A DNA stretch of 64,000 nucleotides from Scytonema sp045865695 (GTDB lineage Bacteria; Cyanobacteriota; Cyanobacteriia; Cyanobacteriales; Nostocaceae). Shown one piece after another: positions 36,575-46,207 of this stretch. The stretch's first letter is position 1; each line of letters opens with the position of its first letter. The position numbers and the translations under genes were made by a program. The DNA is taken from positions 1 to 64,000 of the forward strand of contig NZ_BAACAP010000212.1 in NCBI RefSeq assembly GCF_045865695.1. Direction: 5' to 3'. The notes under the pieces were generated by a model, which was not told the origin of the DNA, did no database searches, and was given only the letters and a program-made list of their open reading frames with translations.

Positions 36575-36822
36575 TCTATATCCTCAAGCGGTGTGCATTC
36601 TGCGACTGGTTCAAGCCCCCCTTCAAGTATCGAGGAGCGCATTCCAGGAATTGAAACAAGAAAGAGCGTTTCTTGGATTGCGTTCCAGTCCTCCTCTGAC
36701 ACAAGTACCGCGTTGTTCCGCTTTCCAGTAATCAGAATCGGTTCATGAGCTGTAGCCGCCTCGTCAATGAGGTTATAGAGGTTCGAGCGGGCTTGCGTGG
36801 CGGAGATGACATTCATTGACAC
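36568..36822 (-). CDS. Phd/YefM-type antitoxin
   Basis: 84 residues. The N-terminal DNA-binding half reads VISATQARSNLYNLIDEAATAHEPILITGKRNNAVLVSEEDW, a clear YefM signature; the acidic C-terminus binds the toxin. It is first in the operon and, with the toxin, should repress its own promoter. The region upstream to 36900 contains GTACGTAATTACGTAC-like symmetry (around 36850-36865) that may be the operator. Confidence 0.88.
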   Translation of the reverse strand: MSMNVISATQARSNLYNLIDEAATAHEPILITGKRNNAVLVSEEDWNAIQETLFLVSIPGMRSSILEGGLEPVAECTPLEDIDW

Positions 36823-36849
36823 AGTTAATAAAACTAACGTATTCCATTG

Positions 36850-36866
36850 TACGTAATTACGTACAT
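36850..36866. promoter_or_regulatory. palindrome upstream of antitoxin, candidate operator
   Basis: GTACGTAATTACGTAC is a perfect 16-base palindrome within 40 bases upstream of the YefM-type start codon. YefM-type antitoxins bind palindromes containing TGTACA-like cores, so autoregulation here is plausible. Confidence 0.45.
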
Positions 36867-37010
36867 AATGGCAAGTAGCCCCTATTCAAGAATAATTTGC
36901 CCAGTGATTCCTAATGTCATCCCATAGCAATCGTATAAATTGAAGAAATTCTTAAATTAAGTAGAAAGGCACAAAAAAACACTTCCAAATAAAAAAATAA
37001 CCACCTTTCT

Positions 37011-37201
37011 CTTGTGGTACGGAGAGCAGCGCCCCTATCTCAAGCGCGGAGACGCACTCGCGTTCGGGGTTCGCCAGTCGCCTTCGGAGGGAAACCCTCC
37101 GAAGGCGCTGGCTCACCGTGCGGGGGTTCCAAGAGTTGAGGCGACTGCGGAGCTTCTAGCCCGTCACTAATAAAGAACGAGCGCCAATCCCGTACCACAA
37201 G
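37011..37201. repeat. 191-base element with 12-base terminal inverted repeats
   Basis: CTTGTGGTACGG at 37011-37022 matches CCGTACCACAAG at 37190-37201. Inside is a perfect 13-base-pair hairpin with an AAA loop (37079-37107) and GC-rich segments unlike the neighbouring AT-rich DNA. A shorter relative (GAGAGCAGCGCC...GTTGAGGCGACTGCGG) is at 63066-63140. It resembles a small non-autonomous element. Confidence 0.6.
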
Positions 37202-37266
37202 ATGGATAATTTATTTCTTAGACATCCTAGCCCTGTCTTGCAGTATTGCCTCTTGTCCCCTGCCTT

Positions 37267-38175
37267 CTATGAAATTCCCAACTTTTCCAACACGGGTTTA
37301 GTCGAAACAATATGTCTTTGTAAACCTAGTTCTTTAGGACTTACCCCAACAGCTAAAGCAATTAACTGAGGCAAATGCAGAACAGGTAAACCTAGCTTTT
37401 GTCCAATGACCTTTTCCACTTCTGGTTGACGGGAATCCAAGTTAAGGTGACACAAAGGACAAGGTGTCACCATACAATCAGCACCAGCGTCTATGGCTTC
37501 TTGGATGTGCATCCCTGCCATTTTAAAAGATTGTTCTGTGGCATAACTTGCAAGCGGCCAACCGCAACATTGAGTTCGCCCTTTGTAGTATACTGGCGTA
37601 GCCTGTAGCGCACGGAACACATTTTCCATTCCCTCTGGTTGGAAGGGGTCATCGTAGGGCATTGACTTTTGAGCGCGGAGAAGGTAACAGCCATAAAAAG
37701 CAGCACACTTCAGTCCTGTTAACTTGCGAGTCACTCGTTTTTGAATTTCCTCTAAACCGTAATCTTTAATTAGGGCATAAAGGAGATGTTTCACTTCCGT
37801 GGAACCACGGTATGGGGAACAGCCTTCTTTACAAAGCAAGCCATTCACTTTTTCTACGTATGCCGGATCTGTTCCTTGGCGTTCTTTCAAACGTTCGTCT
37901 ACGTGACCGATGACACCCTGGCAAGTGCTGCAATGGGTTAATAGTGGTAAGTTTAATTCTTCTGCAAGAGCAATATTTCGGGCATTTACCGTATCTTCGA
38001 GTAATTGGGAATCTTCCTTAAAGGTTCCAGACCCACAGCAGGAAGCTTTTTTTAGTTCTACAAGTTCAATATCCAGTGCTTTACTAAGGGCAACTGTAGA
38101 CTGGTGAAGCTCGCGGCAAGCGCCTTGGGCAACACATCCGGGGTAGTAAGCGTATCTCAAAGTATAGGTTAGCAT
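37267..38175 (-). CDS. HdrB-like CCG-domain (cysteine-rich) protein
   Basis: 302 residues with two CCG domains, each with the C-x(31-39)-CC-x(35-36)-CxxC pattern: YPGCVAQGAC..SCCGSG..HCSTCQ and KCAAFYGC..QCCGWP..TPCPLCH. These ligate a non-cubane [4Fe-4S] cluster in HdrB, the subunit B of heterodisulfide reductase, and related succinate dehydrogenase or glycolate oxidase subunits. Cyanobacterial copies are stand-alone and their electron partners are not settled. The ATG at 38175 gives the expected start LTYTLRYAYYPGC. Single gene, minus strand, 250 bases from acpP. Confidence 0.85.
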   Translation of the reverse strand: MLTYTLRYAYYPGCVAQGACRELHQSTVALSKALDIELVELKKASCCGSGTFKEDSQLLEDTVNARNIALAEELNLPLLTHCSTCQGVIGHVDERLKERQGTDPAYVEKVNGLLCKEGCSPYRGSTEVKHLLYALIKDYGLEEIQKRVTRKLTGLKCAAFYGCYLLRAQKSMPYDDPFQPEGMENVFRALQATPVYYKGRTQCCGWPLASYATEQSFKMAGMHIQEAIDAGADCMVTPCPLCHLNLDSRQPEVEKVIGQKLGLPVLHLPQLIALAVGVSPKELGLQRHIVSTKPVLEKLGIS

Positions 38176-38429
38176 AGTATCTTGGTAACAAAGAGGAATT
38201 TACCCTCGTCAAGAATCCATAACTGTTTTATCATCGCTTTTAGTGTTGGTCGCAAATTTCTACGTACATAGATAAAAAAATGCACATACTTCAACAAGAT
38301 TTTGTAAGAATTACAAAACAGAGTTTTTTACGAGGTCTATGCGCCCACACTTTCAGATAATATAAATATGCTCAAAATCACATCCCCTAAAAGATTGGAT
38401 TATAGCAACTTGGTTGAGGAATTTTATCT

Positions 38430-38681
38430 ATGAGTCAAACGGAAACTTTTGAAAAGGTCAAGAAAATCGTTGCGGATCAGTTGAGTGTTGAAATCGAAAC
38501 CATTTCACCACAATCTAATTTTGCCAACGATTTAGGTGCTGATTCCCTTGATACTGTTGAACTAGTCATGGCTTTGGAAGAAGAGTTCGATATCGAAATT
38601 CCAGACGAAGCTGCCGAAAAGATTACAACCGTTCAAGAGGCAGTGGAATACATCAACAACAAAGTTGCTGCATCAGCCTAA
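38430..38681 (+). CDS. acpP: acyl carrier protein
   Basis: 83 residues. LGADSLDTVELVMALEEEF carries the 4'-phosphopantetheine site at Ser39. This is the stand-alone carrier of type II fatty acid synthesis, acidic and all-helical. It is followed by fabF, the classical pair. The start ATG at 38430 lies 14 bases after a GGTTGAGGAAT sequence. Confidence 0.97.
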   Translation: MSQTETFEKVKKIVADQLSVEIETISPQSNFANDLGADSLDTVELVMALEEEFDIEIPDEAAEKITTVQEAVEYINNKVAASA

Positions 38682-38783
38682 GAGTGATTGGGGACTGGGG
38701 ACTGGCGATTGGTAGGCTGATAGGGGGAAGTTGTTAGAAAAAAACTGACTAACAACTAAAAATCCTAATCCCTCATCTCCAAT

Positions 38784-38897
38784 CCCCATTGCCCCTTATC
38801 CCCAGAGGGGGCCCCGAGTTCCCCATTGCCCCTTATCCCCAGAGGGGGCCCCGAGTTCCCCATTGCCCCTTATCCCCAGAGGGGACCGCGAGTTCCC
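38784..38897. repeat. 37-base tandem repeat, three copies
   Basis: The unit CCCCATTGCCCCTTATCCCC..., ending in CCCCGAGTT, occurs three times in a row between acpP and fabF. Single relatives lie near 1853-1897 (inverted) and 59940-59985. Translating it upstream of fabF would create a false 37-residue extension. Confidence 0.85.
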
Positions 38898-38936
38898 CAA
38901 TCCCTAGTCCCCATCGAGAGCCATCTAACTACTGAC

Positions 38937-40187
38937 ATGACTGATTTTCTACGTAAGCGCGTTGTTGTAACTGGTGTTGGCGCGATTACACCGATTGGTA
39001 ATACACCAGCTGAATATTGGGAAGGATTAATAACCGGACGTAACGGTATTGGTGAAATTACCCTGTTTGACGCATCTCGCCATGATTGTCGCATTGCTGG
39101 TGAGGTCAAGAATTTTGACCCCCATGACTACATGGATCGTAAGGAAGCTAAGCGCATGGAGCGCTTTTCGCAATTGGGTGTAGCAGCTTCAAAACAGGCT
39201 CTTGCCGATGCGAAATTTGTAATTAATGACTTGAATGCAGAACAGGTAGGCATCATCATCGGTTCTGGCATTGGCGGTATCAAAGTAATGGAAGAGCAGC
39301 AAACAATCTACCTGAACCGAGGACCAGATCGCTGTAGCCCATTTATGGTGCCGATGATGATCGCTAATATGGCAGCAGGATTGACAGCAATACACACTGG
39401 TGCTAAAGGTCCTAACTCCTGTTCCGTCACAGCCTGTGCGGCTGGCTCAAATGCTATTGGCGATGCTTTTCGTTTGGTTCAAGGGGGATACGCCCAAGCC
39501 ATGATTTGTGGGGGATGTGAAGCAGCTGTTACACCCTTATCTATGGCGGGTTTTACCTCAGCAAGAACTTTGTCTACGCGCAATGACGACCCCTCTCGCG
39601 CTAGCCGTCCTTTTGATAAGGATCGCGATGGGTTTGTGATGGGCGAAGGTGCGGGCATTCTGATACTAGAAGAATTGCACCACGCTTTAAGTCGTGGCGC
39701 TCGTATTTACGCAGAAATGGTTGGCTATGGCATGACCTGTGACGCATATCATATGACCTCTCCAGTACCTGGTGGAGAAGGAGCTGCAAGAGCGATTCAA
39801 CTGGCACTGAAGGATGGAGGGCTTACCCCAGAACTCGTAAGCTATATCAACGCTCATGGTACGAGCACTCCAATGAACGATCCAACGGAAACAGCCGCTA
39901 TGAAACGGGCTTTAGGCGACCATGCCTACAAAGTAGCAGTCAGTTCTACGAAGTCAATGACAGGTCATCTATTGGGTGGATCGGGTGGTATTGAAGCAGT
40001 AGCAACAGTTTTGGCGATCGCTAACAACAGAATCCCACCAACAATCAATCTGGAAAATCCAGACGAAGGATGCGATCTAGATTATGTTCCCAACACAAGC
40101 CGCGCCGCAAATGTCGAGGTGGCACTCTCCAATTCCTTTGGTTTTGGCGGTCATAATGTGACATTAGCCTTTAAAAAATACCACTAA
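38937..40187 (+). CDS. fabF: beta-ketoacyl-ACP synthase II
   Basis: 416 residues from the ATG at 38937 (MTDFLRKRVVVTGVGAITPIG); the frame is open further upstream only through tandem repeats. Catalytic Cys lies in SVTACAAGSNAIG, the His residues in NAHGTSTPMND and STKSMTGHLLGGSGG. It elongates acyl-ACP with malonyl-ACP, notably palmitoleate to vaccenate in bacteria. It works with the adjacent acpP. Confidence 0.96.
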   Translation: MTDFLRKRVVVTGVGAITPIGNTPAEYWEGLITGRNGIGEITLFDASRHDCRIAGEVKNFDPHDYMDRKEAKRMERFSQLGVAASKQALADAKFVINDLNAEQVGIIIGSGIGGIKVMEEQQTIYLNRGPDRCSPFMVPMMIANMAAGLTAIHTGAKGPNSCSVTACAAGSNAIGDAFRLVQGGYAQAMICGGCEAAVTPLSMAGFTSARTLSTRNDDPSRASRPFDKDRDGFVMGEGAGILILEELHHALSRGARIYAEMVGYGMTCDAYHMTSPVPGGEGAARAIQLALKDGGLTPELVSYINAHGTSTPMNDPTETAAMKRALGDHAYKVAVSSTKSMTGHLLGGSGGIEAVATVLAIANNRIPPTINLENPDEGCDLDYVPNTSRAANVEVALSNSFGFGGHNVTLAFKKYH

Positions 40188-40626
40188 AGTGGGAAATTTG
40201 AAATTTGGGAGTTAAGTCATACTGCAAACAGCTCGATAGTAACTTACTTTGAGAATAGGGTAACATATTCAAAAATTCTCCGAGCATTTGCTCGCTAACC
40301 GGGCATGAAATTAATTTTATCCCAATGCCCGATGCCCTGTCCCCCTACTCAAAATCCTAATTTCGTCGGTTCAGCAACCGATAAGAATGGGAATACCCCG
40401 TAAAATTAATTCAAAATCCATATCAAAAATCCCAAAATCTGACGCTTGTCCCTAAACAAGCACCAATGGGATGATACAGTTACCAGTCAATAGAGACCAG
40501 TTCCATTGGTAACCGATCGCTGGTGAGTCCAGCGCCGTAGGCGACTGGCTCTCCCGTTGGGTCACTGGTAACTGGTCACTGCTCACTGATTGAAAGAGTG
40601 CTAACCCGTCGTAAAAACCAGAGATT
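40188..40626. other. 439-base gap with repeats before tkt
   Basis: No gene. It contains TCCAAAATC-type units, a GCGCCGTAGGCG hairpin (about 40530-40545) and GGTCACTGG heptamer units (40560-40588). The tkt promoter is presumably within it. Confidence 0.6.
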
Positions 40627-42642
40627 ATGGCTGTTGCAACCCAAACCCTCGAAGAACTTTGTATTAACTCAATCCGCTTTCTGGCAATTGATGCTGTCGA
40701 AAAGGCAAAGTCCGGTCACCCAGGGCTGCCAATGGGCGCAGCGCCAATGGCATTTGTTCTGTGGGACCGCTTTATGCGGTTTAATCCCAAAAATCCCAAA
40801 TGGTTTAATCGCGATCGCTTTGTCCTATCGGCAGGTCACGGCTGTATGTTGCAGTATGCCCTACTCCATTTGACCGGCTACGACAGCGTAACCATCGACG
40901 ACATCAAACAGTTCCGCCAGTGGGGTTCTAAAACTCCCGGTCACCCAGAAAACTTTGAAACAGAAGGGGTGGAAGTCACCACCGGACCCTTGGGACAGGG
41001 AATTGCCAATGCAGTTGGATTGGCGATCGCCGAAGCACATCTTGCCGGAAAATTCAACAAACCCGATACCACACTTGTTGACCACTACACCTATGTAATT
41101 CTAGGTGATGGTTGTAACATGGAAGGAGTTTCAGGTGAAGCTTGTTCCCTAGCCGGACACTTAGCATTGGGCAAGTTGATTGCTCTGTACGACGACAATC
41201 ACATCTCCATCGACGGTTCAACTGACGTTTCTTTTACAGAAGATGTAGGTAAGCGCTTTGAAGCTTACGGTTGGCATGTGCAGCACGTTCAAGACGGTAA
41301 CAGCGACCTCGAAGCAATTGCCAAAGCAATTGAAGCAGCTAAAGCTGTTACCGATAAACCCTCTTTCATTAAAGTTACCACCACCATCGGTTACGGTTCG
41401 CCTAACAAGCAAAACACAGCAGGCGTCCATGGTGCAGCCCTTGGTGGTGACGAAGTTAAACTCACCCGTGAAAACTTAGGTTGGGAAAACGAACCCTTTG
41501 TCGTTCCAGAAGATGCCCTCAAGCACTTCCGCAAAGCAGTTGAGCGTGGCGCTCAACTAGAAACAGATTGGAACAAAATCTGGGCAGACTATAAAGCCAA
41601 ATACGCTGAAGACGCTGCCGAATTTGAGCGGTTGTTAAGTAACAAACTTCCAGAAGGTTGGGAAAAAACACTGCCTGTCTACAAAGCTGAAGATAAAGCA
41701 ATCGCTACCCGTAAAACTTCTGAAGTTACCCTCAATGCCCTTGCACCCGCTTTACCAGAATTAATTGGTGGTTCTGCTGACCTCACCCACTCCAACTTAA
41801 CCTATTTAAAAGTATCCGGTGACTTCCAAAAAGGTCAATACCACAACCGCAACCTCCGTTTTGGAGTGCGCGAGCATGGTATGGGCTCGATTTGTAACGG
41901 TATTGCCCTCCACGGTTCAGGACTGATTCCTTACTGTGCGACATTCCTCGTCTTTGCCGACTATATGCGAGCAGCAATTCGCTTGTCAGCACTGTCACAG
42001 GCTGGGGTCATTTACGTTATGACTCACGACTCCTTAGCTTTAGGAGAAGATGGTCCTACCCACCAACCAGTAGAAACCCTAGCTTCCTTGCGAGCAATTC
42101 CCAATCTGATCGTTTACCGTCCTGCAGATGGAAACGAAACCTCCGGTGCTTACAAAGTAGCAGTTGAACAAGCAAATCAACACCGTCCCACCCTAATGGC
42201 TTTCTCCCGGCAAAACTTGCCTCAATTGCCAGGAAGCAGTATTGAAAAAGCAGCAAAGGGTGGTTACATCGTTGATGGAGATGAGAACGAAACACCCGAT
42301 ATTATCCTCATTGCTACTGGTAGTGAAGTACACCTTTGTGTCGAAGCGGCTCAGAAACTGAGAGAAGCAGGTAAAAAAGTTCGTGTTGTTTCCCTACCTT
42401 CCTGGGAAATATTTGAAGAGCAACCAGCCGATTACCGCGAATCCGTACTACCCAAAGCTGTTACCAAGCGGTTAGTTGTAGAAGCAGCTTCTAGCTTTGG
42501 TTGGCAGCGCTACTATGGTAGTGAAGGCGCGATCGTTAGTGTCGATCGTTTTGGTGTTTCCGCTCCTGGTAATGTTGCTATGGAGAAGTTTGGCTATACA
42601 GTTGATAACGTGTTAGCTAAAGCAAAAGAATTGTTGGGTTAA
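40627..42642 (+). CDS. tkt: transketolase
   Basis: 671 residues, full length. N-terminal thiamine diphosphate domain with GHPGLPMGAAPMAFVLW, GPLGQGIANAVG and GDGCNMEGVSGEA..DDNHISIDG; central pyrimidine-binding domain with FGVREHGMGSICNGIA and the transketolase signature EDGPTHQPVETLASLRAIPN; C-terminal domain to ELLG. It moves two-carbon units in the Calvin and pentose phosphate cycles. Single gene; a terminator-like hairpin follows at 42676-42700. Confidence 0.97.
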   Translation: MAVATQTLEELCINSIRFLAIDAVEKAKSGHPGLPMGAAPMAFVLWDRFMRFNPKNPKWFNRDRFVLSAGHGCMLQYALLHLTGYDSVTIDDIKQFRQWGSKTPGHPENFETEGVEVTTGPLGQGIANAVGLAIAEAHLAGKFNKPDTTLVDHYTYVILGDGCNMEGVSGEACSLAGHLALGKLIALYDDNHISIDGSTDVSFTEDVGKRFEAYGWHVQHVQDGNSDLEAIAKAIEAAKAVTDKPSFIKVTTTIGYGSPNKQNTAGVHGAALGGDEVKLTRENLGWENEPFVVPEDALKHFRKAVERGAQLETDWNKIWADYKAKYAEDAAEFERLLSNKLPEGWEKTLPVYKAEDKAIATRKTSEVTLNALAPALPELIGGSADLTHSNLTYLKVSGDFQKGQYHNRNLRFGVREHGMGSICNGIALHGSGLIPYCATFLVFADYMRAAIRLSALSQAGVIYVMTHDSLALGEDGPTHQPVETLASLRAIPNLIVYRPADGNETSGAYKVAVEQANQHRPTLMAFSRQNLPQLPGSSIEKAAKGGYIVDGDENETPDIILIATGSEVHLCVEAAQKLREAGKKVRVVSLPSWEIFEEQPADYRESVLPKAVTKRLVVEAASSFGWQRYYGSEGAIVSVDRFGVSAPGNVAMEKFGYTVDNVLAKAKELLG

Positions 42643-42675
42643 TTTGCAACAGAGTTATTTTCTCAATTTCTTCCA

Positions 42676-42700
42676 GGGTGGGCATTGCCTGCCCTTTTTT
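42676..42700 (+). terminator. rho-independent-like terminator after tkt
   Basis: GGGTGGGCA pairs with TGCCTGCCC (two wobble pairs), followed directly by TTTTTT. It is a variant of the GGGTGGGCATTGCCCACC repeat that has gained a T-run, so the repeat appears co-opted as terminator. Confidence 0.6.
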
Positions 42701-42703
42701 ATG

Positions 42704-42804
42704 TAGGGTGGGCAATGCCCACCATTAATATATATGGTTATGTAGGGTGGGCATTGCCCACCACAAGATATATGGTTATGTAGGGTGGGCATTGCCCACC
42801 CTAC
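42704..42804. repeat. three TAGGGTGGGCA hairpin repeats
   Basis: TAGGGTGGGCAATGCCCACC and two further copies are spaced by about 37 bases with ATATATGGTTATG between them. Other copies lie at about 24418, 27045 and 57228. Confidence 0.85.
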
Positions 42805-42950
42805 CAGTTCCAAATTAAATCTTTAGGTAGAGAAGGCTCTGAGGAAATTGATAGAATATTAAGTAGAATTTACCACCTTTATTCTATGCGCCTACCCATA
42901 TAGGCATACAAAGCAGAAATTATTAATATGAGTTAAGACACAGCAATAGA

Positions 42951-45680
42951 GTGAAATTGACTATTTCTGAGGAAATCTTTGCAGGCGGTGGAGAAATGGG
43001 GCAAGTGATGCGATCGCTTGATTGGTCGCAAACACTTTTAGGTCCACTATCTCAGTGGGCGCAAAGTTTAAAAACTGCTGTCAGTATTATATTAAACTCT
43101 CGCTACCCTATGTTTATTTGGTGGGGAGCAGAGTACGCTAACCTCTACAACGATGCTTACCGTCCAATGCTTGGTGCAAGCAAGCACCCCCAATTTTTGG
43201 GACACTCTGCCAAAGCTTGTTGGGCGGAAGTCTGGGATGTTATTGGTCCGTTAGCTGAGAGTGTTTTAACCACAGGTGAACCTACTTGGTCAGACGATTT
43301 GCTGCTGTTAATGGATCGCTATGGCTATTTAGAGGAAACATATTTCACCTTCTCCTACAGTCCAATTCGAGATGAAAGTGGTGGAGTGGGCGGAGTCTTT
43401 TGTGCTGTCATTGAAACAACAGCGCGAGTTATCGGCGAGCGTCGTTTGCGAACGTTACGAGAACTAGCATCGAATGCAGCACAAGCAAAGACTGTTATTG
43501 ACGCCTACAATATCGCAGCAGAAACGCTGTGCAAAAATTCAGCTGATATTCCTTTTGCCTTGCTGTATCAGGTAGAAGCAGAAGGCAAACAAGCAAGGTT
43601 GGTAAGAACTATAGGTATAGAGGCGGGAACTCCCGCAAGTCCCGATTGCGTTGACTTGACTCAAGAAGAAACATGGAATTTAAGAGAAGTCAACCGTATA
43701 AATACGGTAAAAGTTATTCATGATTTAAAAGAACGATTTGGTGGGCTTCTTGGAAAAGATTCATCCAAAGCAATCGTAATGCCCATCGCTCAGTCAGGAA
43801 AGCAACAACTAGCTGGCTTGCTAGTGTTAGGTATTAGTTCCCGACGGTCATTTGATGATGAGTACCAAGGATTTTTTGATTTAGTTGTCAGTAATATTGT
43901 TACCGCAATTGCCAATGCCGATGCTTATGAAGCAGAACGCAAACGCGCCGAAGCATTGGCAGAGTTAGACCGAGCAAAGACAGTATTCTTCAGCAATATC
44001 AGCCATGAGTTTCGCACGCCACTCACACTCATGCTGAGTCCTTTAGAAGAAACTTTAACAAATCCAACAGGACCAAATCCTAGCGATCGCCCTAAACTAG
44101 AAATTGCTCATCGAAATTCCCTGCGCTTGCTGAAACTGGCTAACACCTTGCTAGATTTCTCTCGCATTGAAGCAGGGCGCATAGAAGCAGTTTATGAACC
44201 AACCGATTTAGCAATACTCACTACGGATTTGGCAGGTGTTTTCCGGTCAGCCATTGAAAACGCGGGAATGCAGTTGTTAGTAAATTGCCCTCCCCTTCCT
44301 GAAAAAGTGTATGTTGACCGGGAAATGTGGGAGAAGATTGTATTTAACTTGCTCTCCAATGCCTTCAAATTCACTTTTGAGGGCAAAATTGTCATTGCCC
44401 TACGCTATTGTAGCGCTCGCGTTGAGTTAGACGTGCGGGACACTGGTATAGGTATTCCCGCCGCAGAACTCCCTAAAATCTTTGAGCGATTTCATCGAGT
44501 GCAAGGAGTTAGAGGACGGACTTATGAGGGTTCGGGTATTGGTTTGTCATTAGTTCGAGAACTCGTACACCTGCATGGCGGTACGATTGAGGCGAGAAGC
44601 GTTGTTCATGAAGGAACGAGCTTTATTGTATCAATTCCTACAGGATGCGCTCACTTGCCGCAAGAACGCATTAAAGCTGCATCAACCTCAGCATCAACAG
44701 CAATAGGAACGGCTTCCTATGTTGAAACAGTATTTCCCTGGTTACCGGAAGAGAGTAGGAGATTGGGAGATTGGGAAATTGGGATAGACAGAGAGTCTAC
44801 CCCCCCATCCTTTGCGGCGCGGATCTTGTTAGTAGATGATAACGCTGATATGCGAGACTACATGAAGCGTTTGTTGAGCCAACATTATCAGGTACAAGCT
44901 GTAGCAGATGGGGTAGCTGCTTTAGCGGCTGTTCGTCAGCAACTCCCCGATCTCGTTATTACAGACGTTATGATGCCGCAACTAGACGGTTTTGGTTTGT
45001 TACGCGAGTTACGGGCTAACCCAGACACAAAAGCATTGCCCATCATTCTGCTATCTGCTCGTGCAGGAAAAGAATCCAGTGTAGAAGGATTAGAAGCAGG
45101 TGCAGACGATTATCTCATTAAGCCCTTCTCGGCTCGCGAATTATTAGCTCGCGTTGAGGCGAACCTCAAGATGGCTCAAATGCGACGAGAAGTTGCTCAA
45201 TGCGAGCAGACATTAGGCTTAGAAATTGAATTAGCGAACGAGCGATTTGAGTTAGCGGCGGCGGCGGTTAACTGTCTTATTTATGACTGGGATATTGAGC
45301 GAGATACTGTTGAAAGGACAGAGGGGTTAACCAGAATTTTGGGTTATTCGCTAGGAGAAACCGAACCAAGTGCTAAGTGGTGGTGCGAACTTGTCCATCC
45401 AGAGGATTTGCAGAGGGTACAAGAAGAAGCAAAAATTGCCTTTGCAAAAAGCGATCGCTATACTGCTGAATATCGAGTTCGTAACAAAGAGAACAAGTAT
45501 AAGTATGTAATAGACCACGGAATTGTGGCTGCAAGAGATGCTAGCGGACAGCCAATCCGTATAGTAGGCAGCACCGTATGGAGCGATCGCGATGGAAACT
45601 GCATCAGCACAAGAAGCTCTAGAAGCTCTGCAACAATTTCAGCCAGATGTAGTGGTGAGCGATATTGGTATGCCAGGTGA
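42951..45680 (+). CDS. hybrid histidine kinase, truncated by internal deletion
   Basis: 909 residues from a GTG start. Order: PAS-like sensor about 20-165 (SRYPMFIWWGAEYANLYNDAY), GAF about 175-325, HisKA with NISHEFRTPLTLML (His near 351), HATPase with NLLSNAFKFT and GSGIGLSLVREL, receiver about 625-740 (VITDVMMPQLDG, Asp near 672), PAS about 765-880. After IRIVGSTVW the frame enters unrelated sequence and stops at 45680. The next frame (45592-45882) is the end of another receiver, so a second kinase module and the receiver start have been lost at a GCGATCGC site. A GGAGATTGGGAGATTGGG repeat-like tract at 44757-44790 encodes RRLGDWEIGIDRES in the linker. The first kinase module is complete and may still signal. 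Confidence 0.85.
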   Translation: MKLTISEEIFAGGGEMGQVMRSLDWSQTLLGPLSQWAQSLKTAVSIILNSRYPMFIWWGAEYANLYNDAYRPMLGASKHPQFLGHSAKACWAEVWDVIGPLAESVLTTGEPTWSDDLLLLMDRYGYLEETYFTFSYSPIRDESGGVGGVFCAVIETTARVIGERRLRTLRELASNAAQAKTVIDAYNIAAETLCKNSADIPFALLYQVEAEGKQARLVRTIGIEAGTPASPDCVDLTQEETWNLREVNRINTVKVIHDLKERFGGLLGKDSSKAIVMPIAQSGKQQLAGLLVLGISSRRSFDDEYQGFFDLVVSNIVTAIANADAYEAERKRAEALAELDRAKTVFFSNISHEFRTPLTLMLSPLEETLTNPTGPNPSDRPKLEIAHRNSLRLLKLANTLLDFSRIEAGRIEAVYEPTDLAILTTDLAGVFRSAIENAGMQLLVNCPPLPEKVYVDREMWEKIVFNLLSNAFKFTFEGKIVIALRYCSARVELDVRDTGIGIPAAELPKIFERFHRVQGVRGRTYEGSGIGLSLVRELVHLHGGTIEARSVVHEGTSFIVSIPTGCAHLPQERIKAASTSASTAIGTASYVETVFPWLPEESRRLGDWEIGIDRESTPPSFAARILLVDDNADMRDYMKRLLSQHYQVQAVADGVAALAAVRQQLPDLVITDVMMPQLDGFGLLRELRANPDTKALPIILLSARAGKESSVEGLEAGADDYLIKPFSARELLARVEANLKMAQMRREVAQCEQTLGLEIELANERFELAAAAVNCLIYDWDIERDTVERTEGLTRILGYSLGETEPSAKWWCELVHPEDLQRVQEEAKIAFAKSDRYTAEYRVRNKENKYKYVIDHGIVAARDASGQPIRIVGSTVWSDRDGNCISTRSSRSSATISARCSGERYWYAR

Positions 45681-45882
45681 AGATGGGTACACCTTAATTC
45701 GTAAAATCAGAGAACTTCCTCCAGAACAAAGAGGTAGAATTCCAGCGATTGCACTAACAGCATATGCGAAAGATGAAGATCGAGATAAAGCACTTGCTGC
45801 GGGTTTTCAGAAACATCTTTCCAAGCCCATAGACCCAACAGAACTAGCATCCGCGATCGCCAGCCTGGTCAGCGATCGCTGA
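45592..45882 (+). pseudogene. C-terminal receiver-domain fragment
   Basis: About 96 codons: ETASAQEALEALQQFQPDVVVSDIGMPGEDGY (phospho-Asp), ALTAYAKDEDRDKAL and HLSKPIDPTEL. It lacks the first strand and the DD pair of a receiver. It is in a different frame from the preceding kinase, whose end it overlaps. Originally it was the last domain of that kinase. Reinitiation at ATG 45592 would give an incomplete domain. Confidence 0.8.
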
Positions 45883-46207
45883 AAAATAAAGGGGGACAAG
45901 GGAATATAGCCCCGTGCAAGCCATTCCCTCATCTCCCACCTCTCCAAGATTCCCTCTCTTACATGGGCAGATAAAGAGCAGTAAACTACAGCACTCGCCG
46001 AAGGACATCCAGTCCGGATAGTGAGTGGATGTTATCGGGCTGCGTATTGTTTACAGAGCCATAATATACGACACTTTGCCTTGCCATGTCGCTCTCCTAC
46101 AGTTGAGTTTTTACCTGTACTAAGTGTTGGGTTGTTACCTGAACTTTTGGCTAGGTGTTCTTAATACACAAGGATTTGAGGCATTACTTAGGTTACTCAG
46201 ATCTGGA

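Noticed and set aside
38826..38936. Upstream start for fabF
   Set aside because: It only translates the 37-base tandem repeat; the FabF N-terminus begins at 38937.
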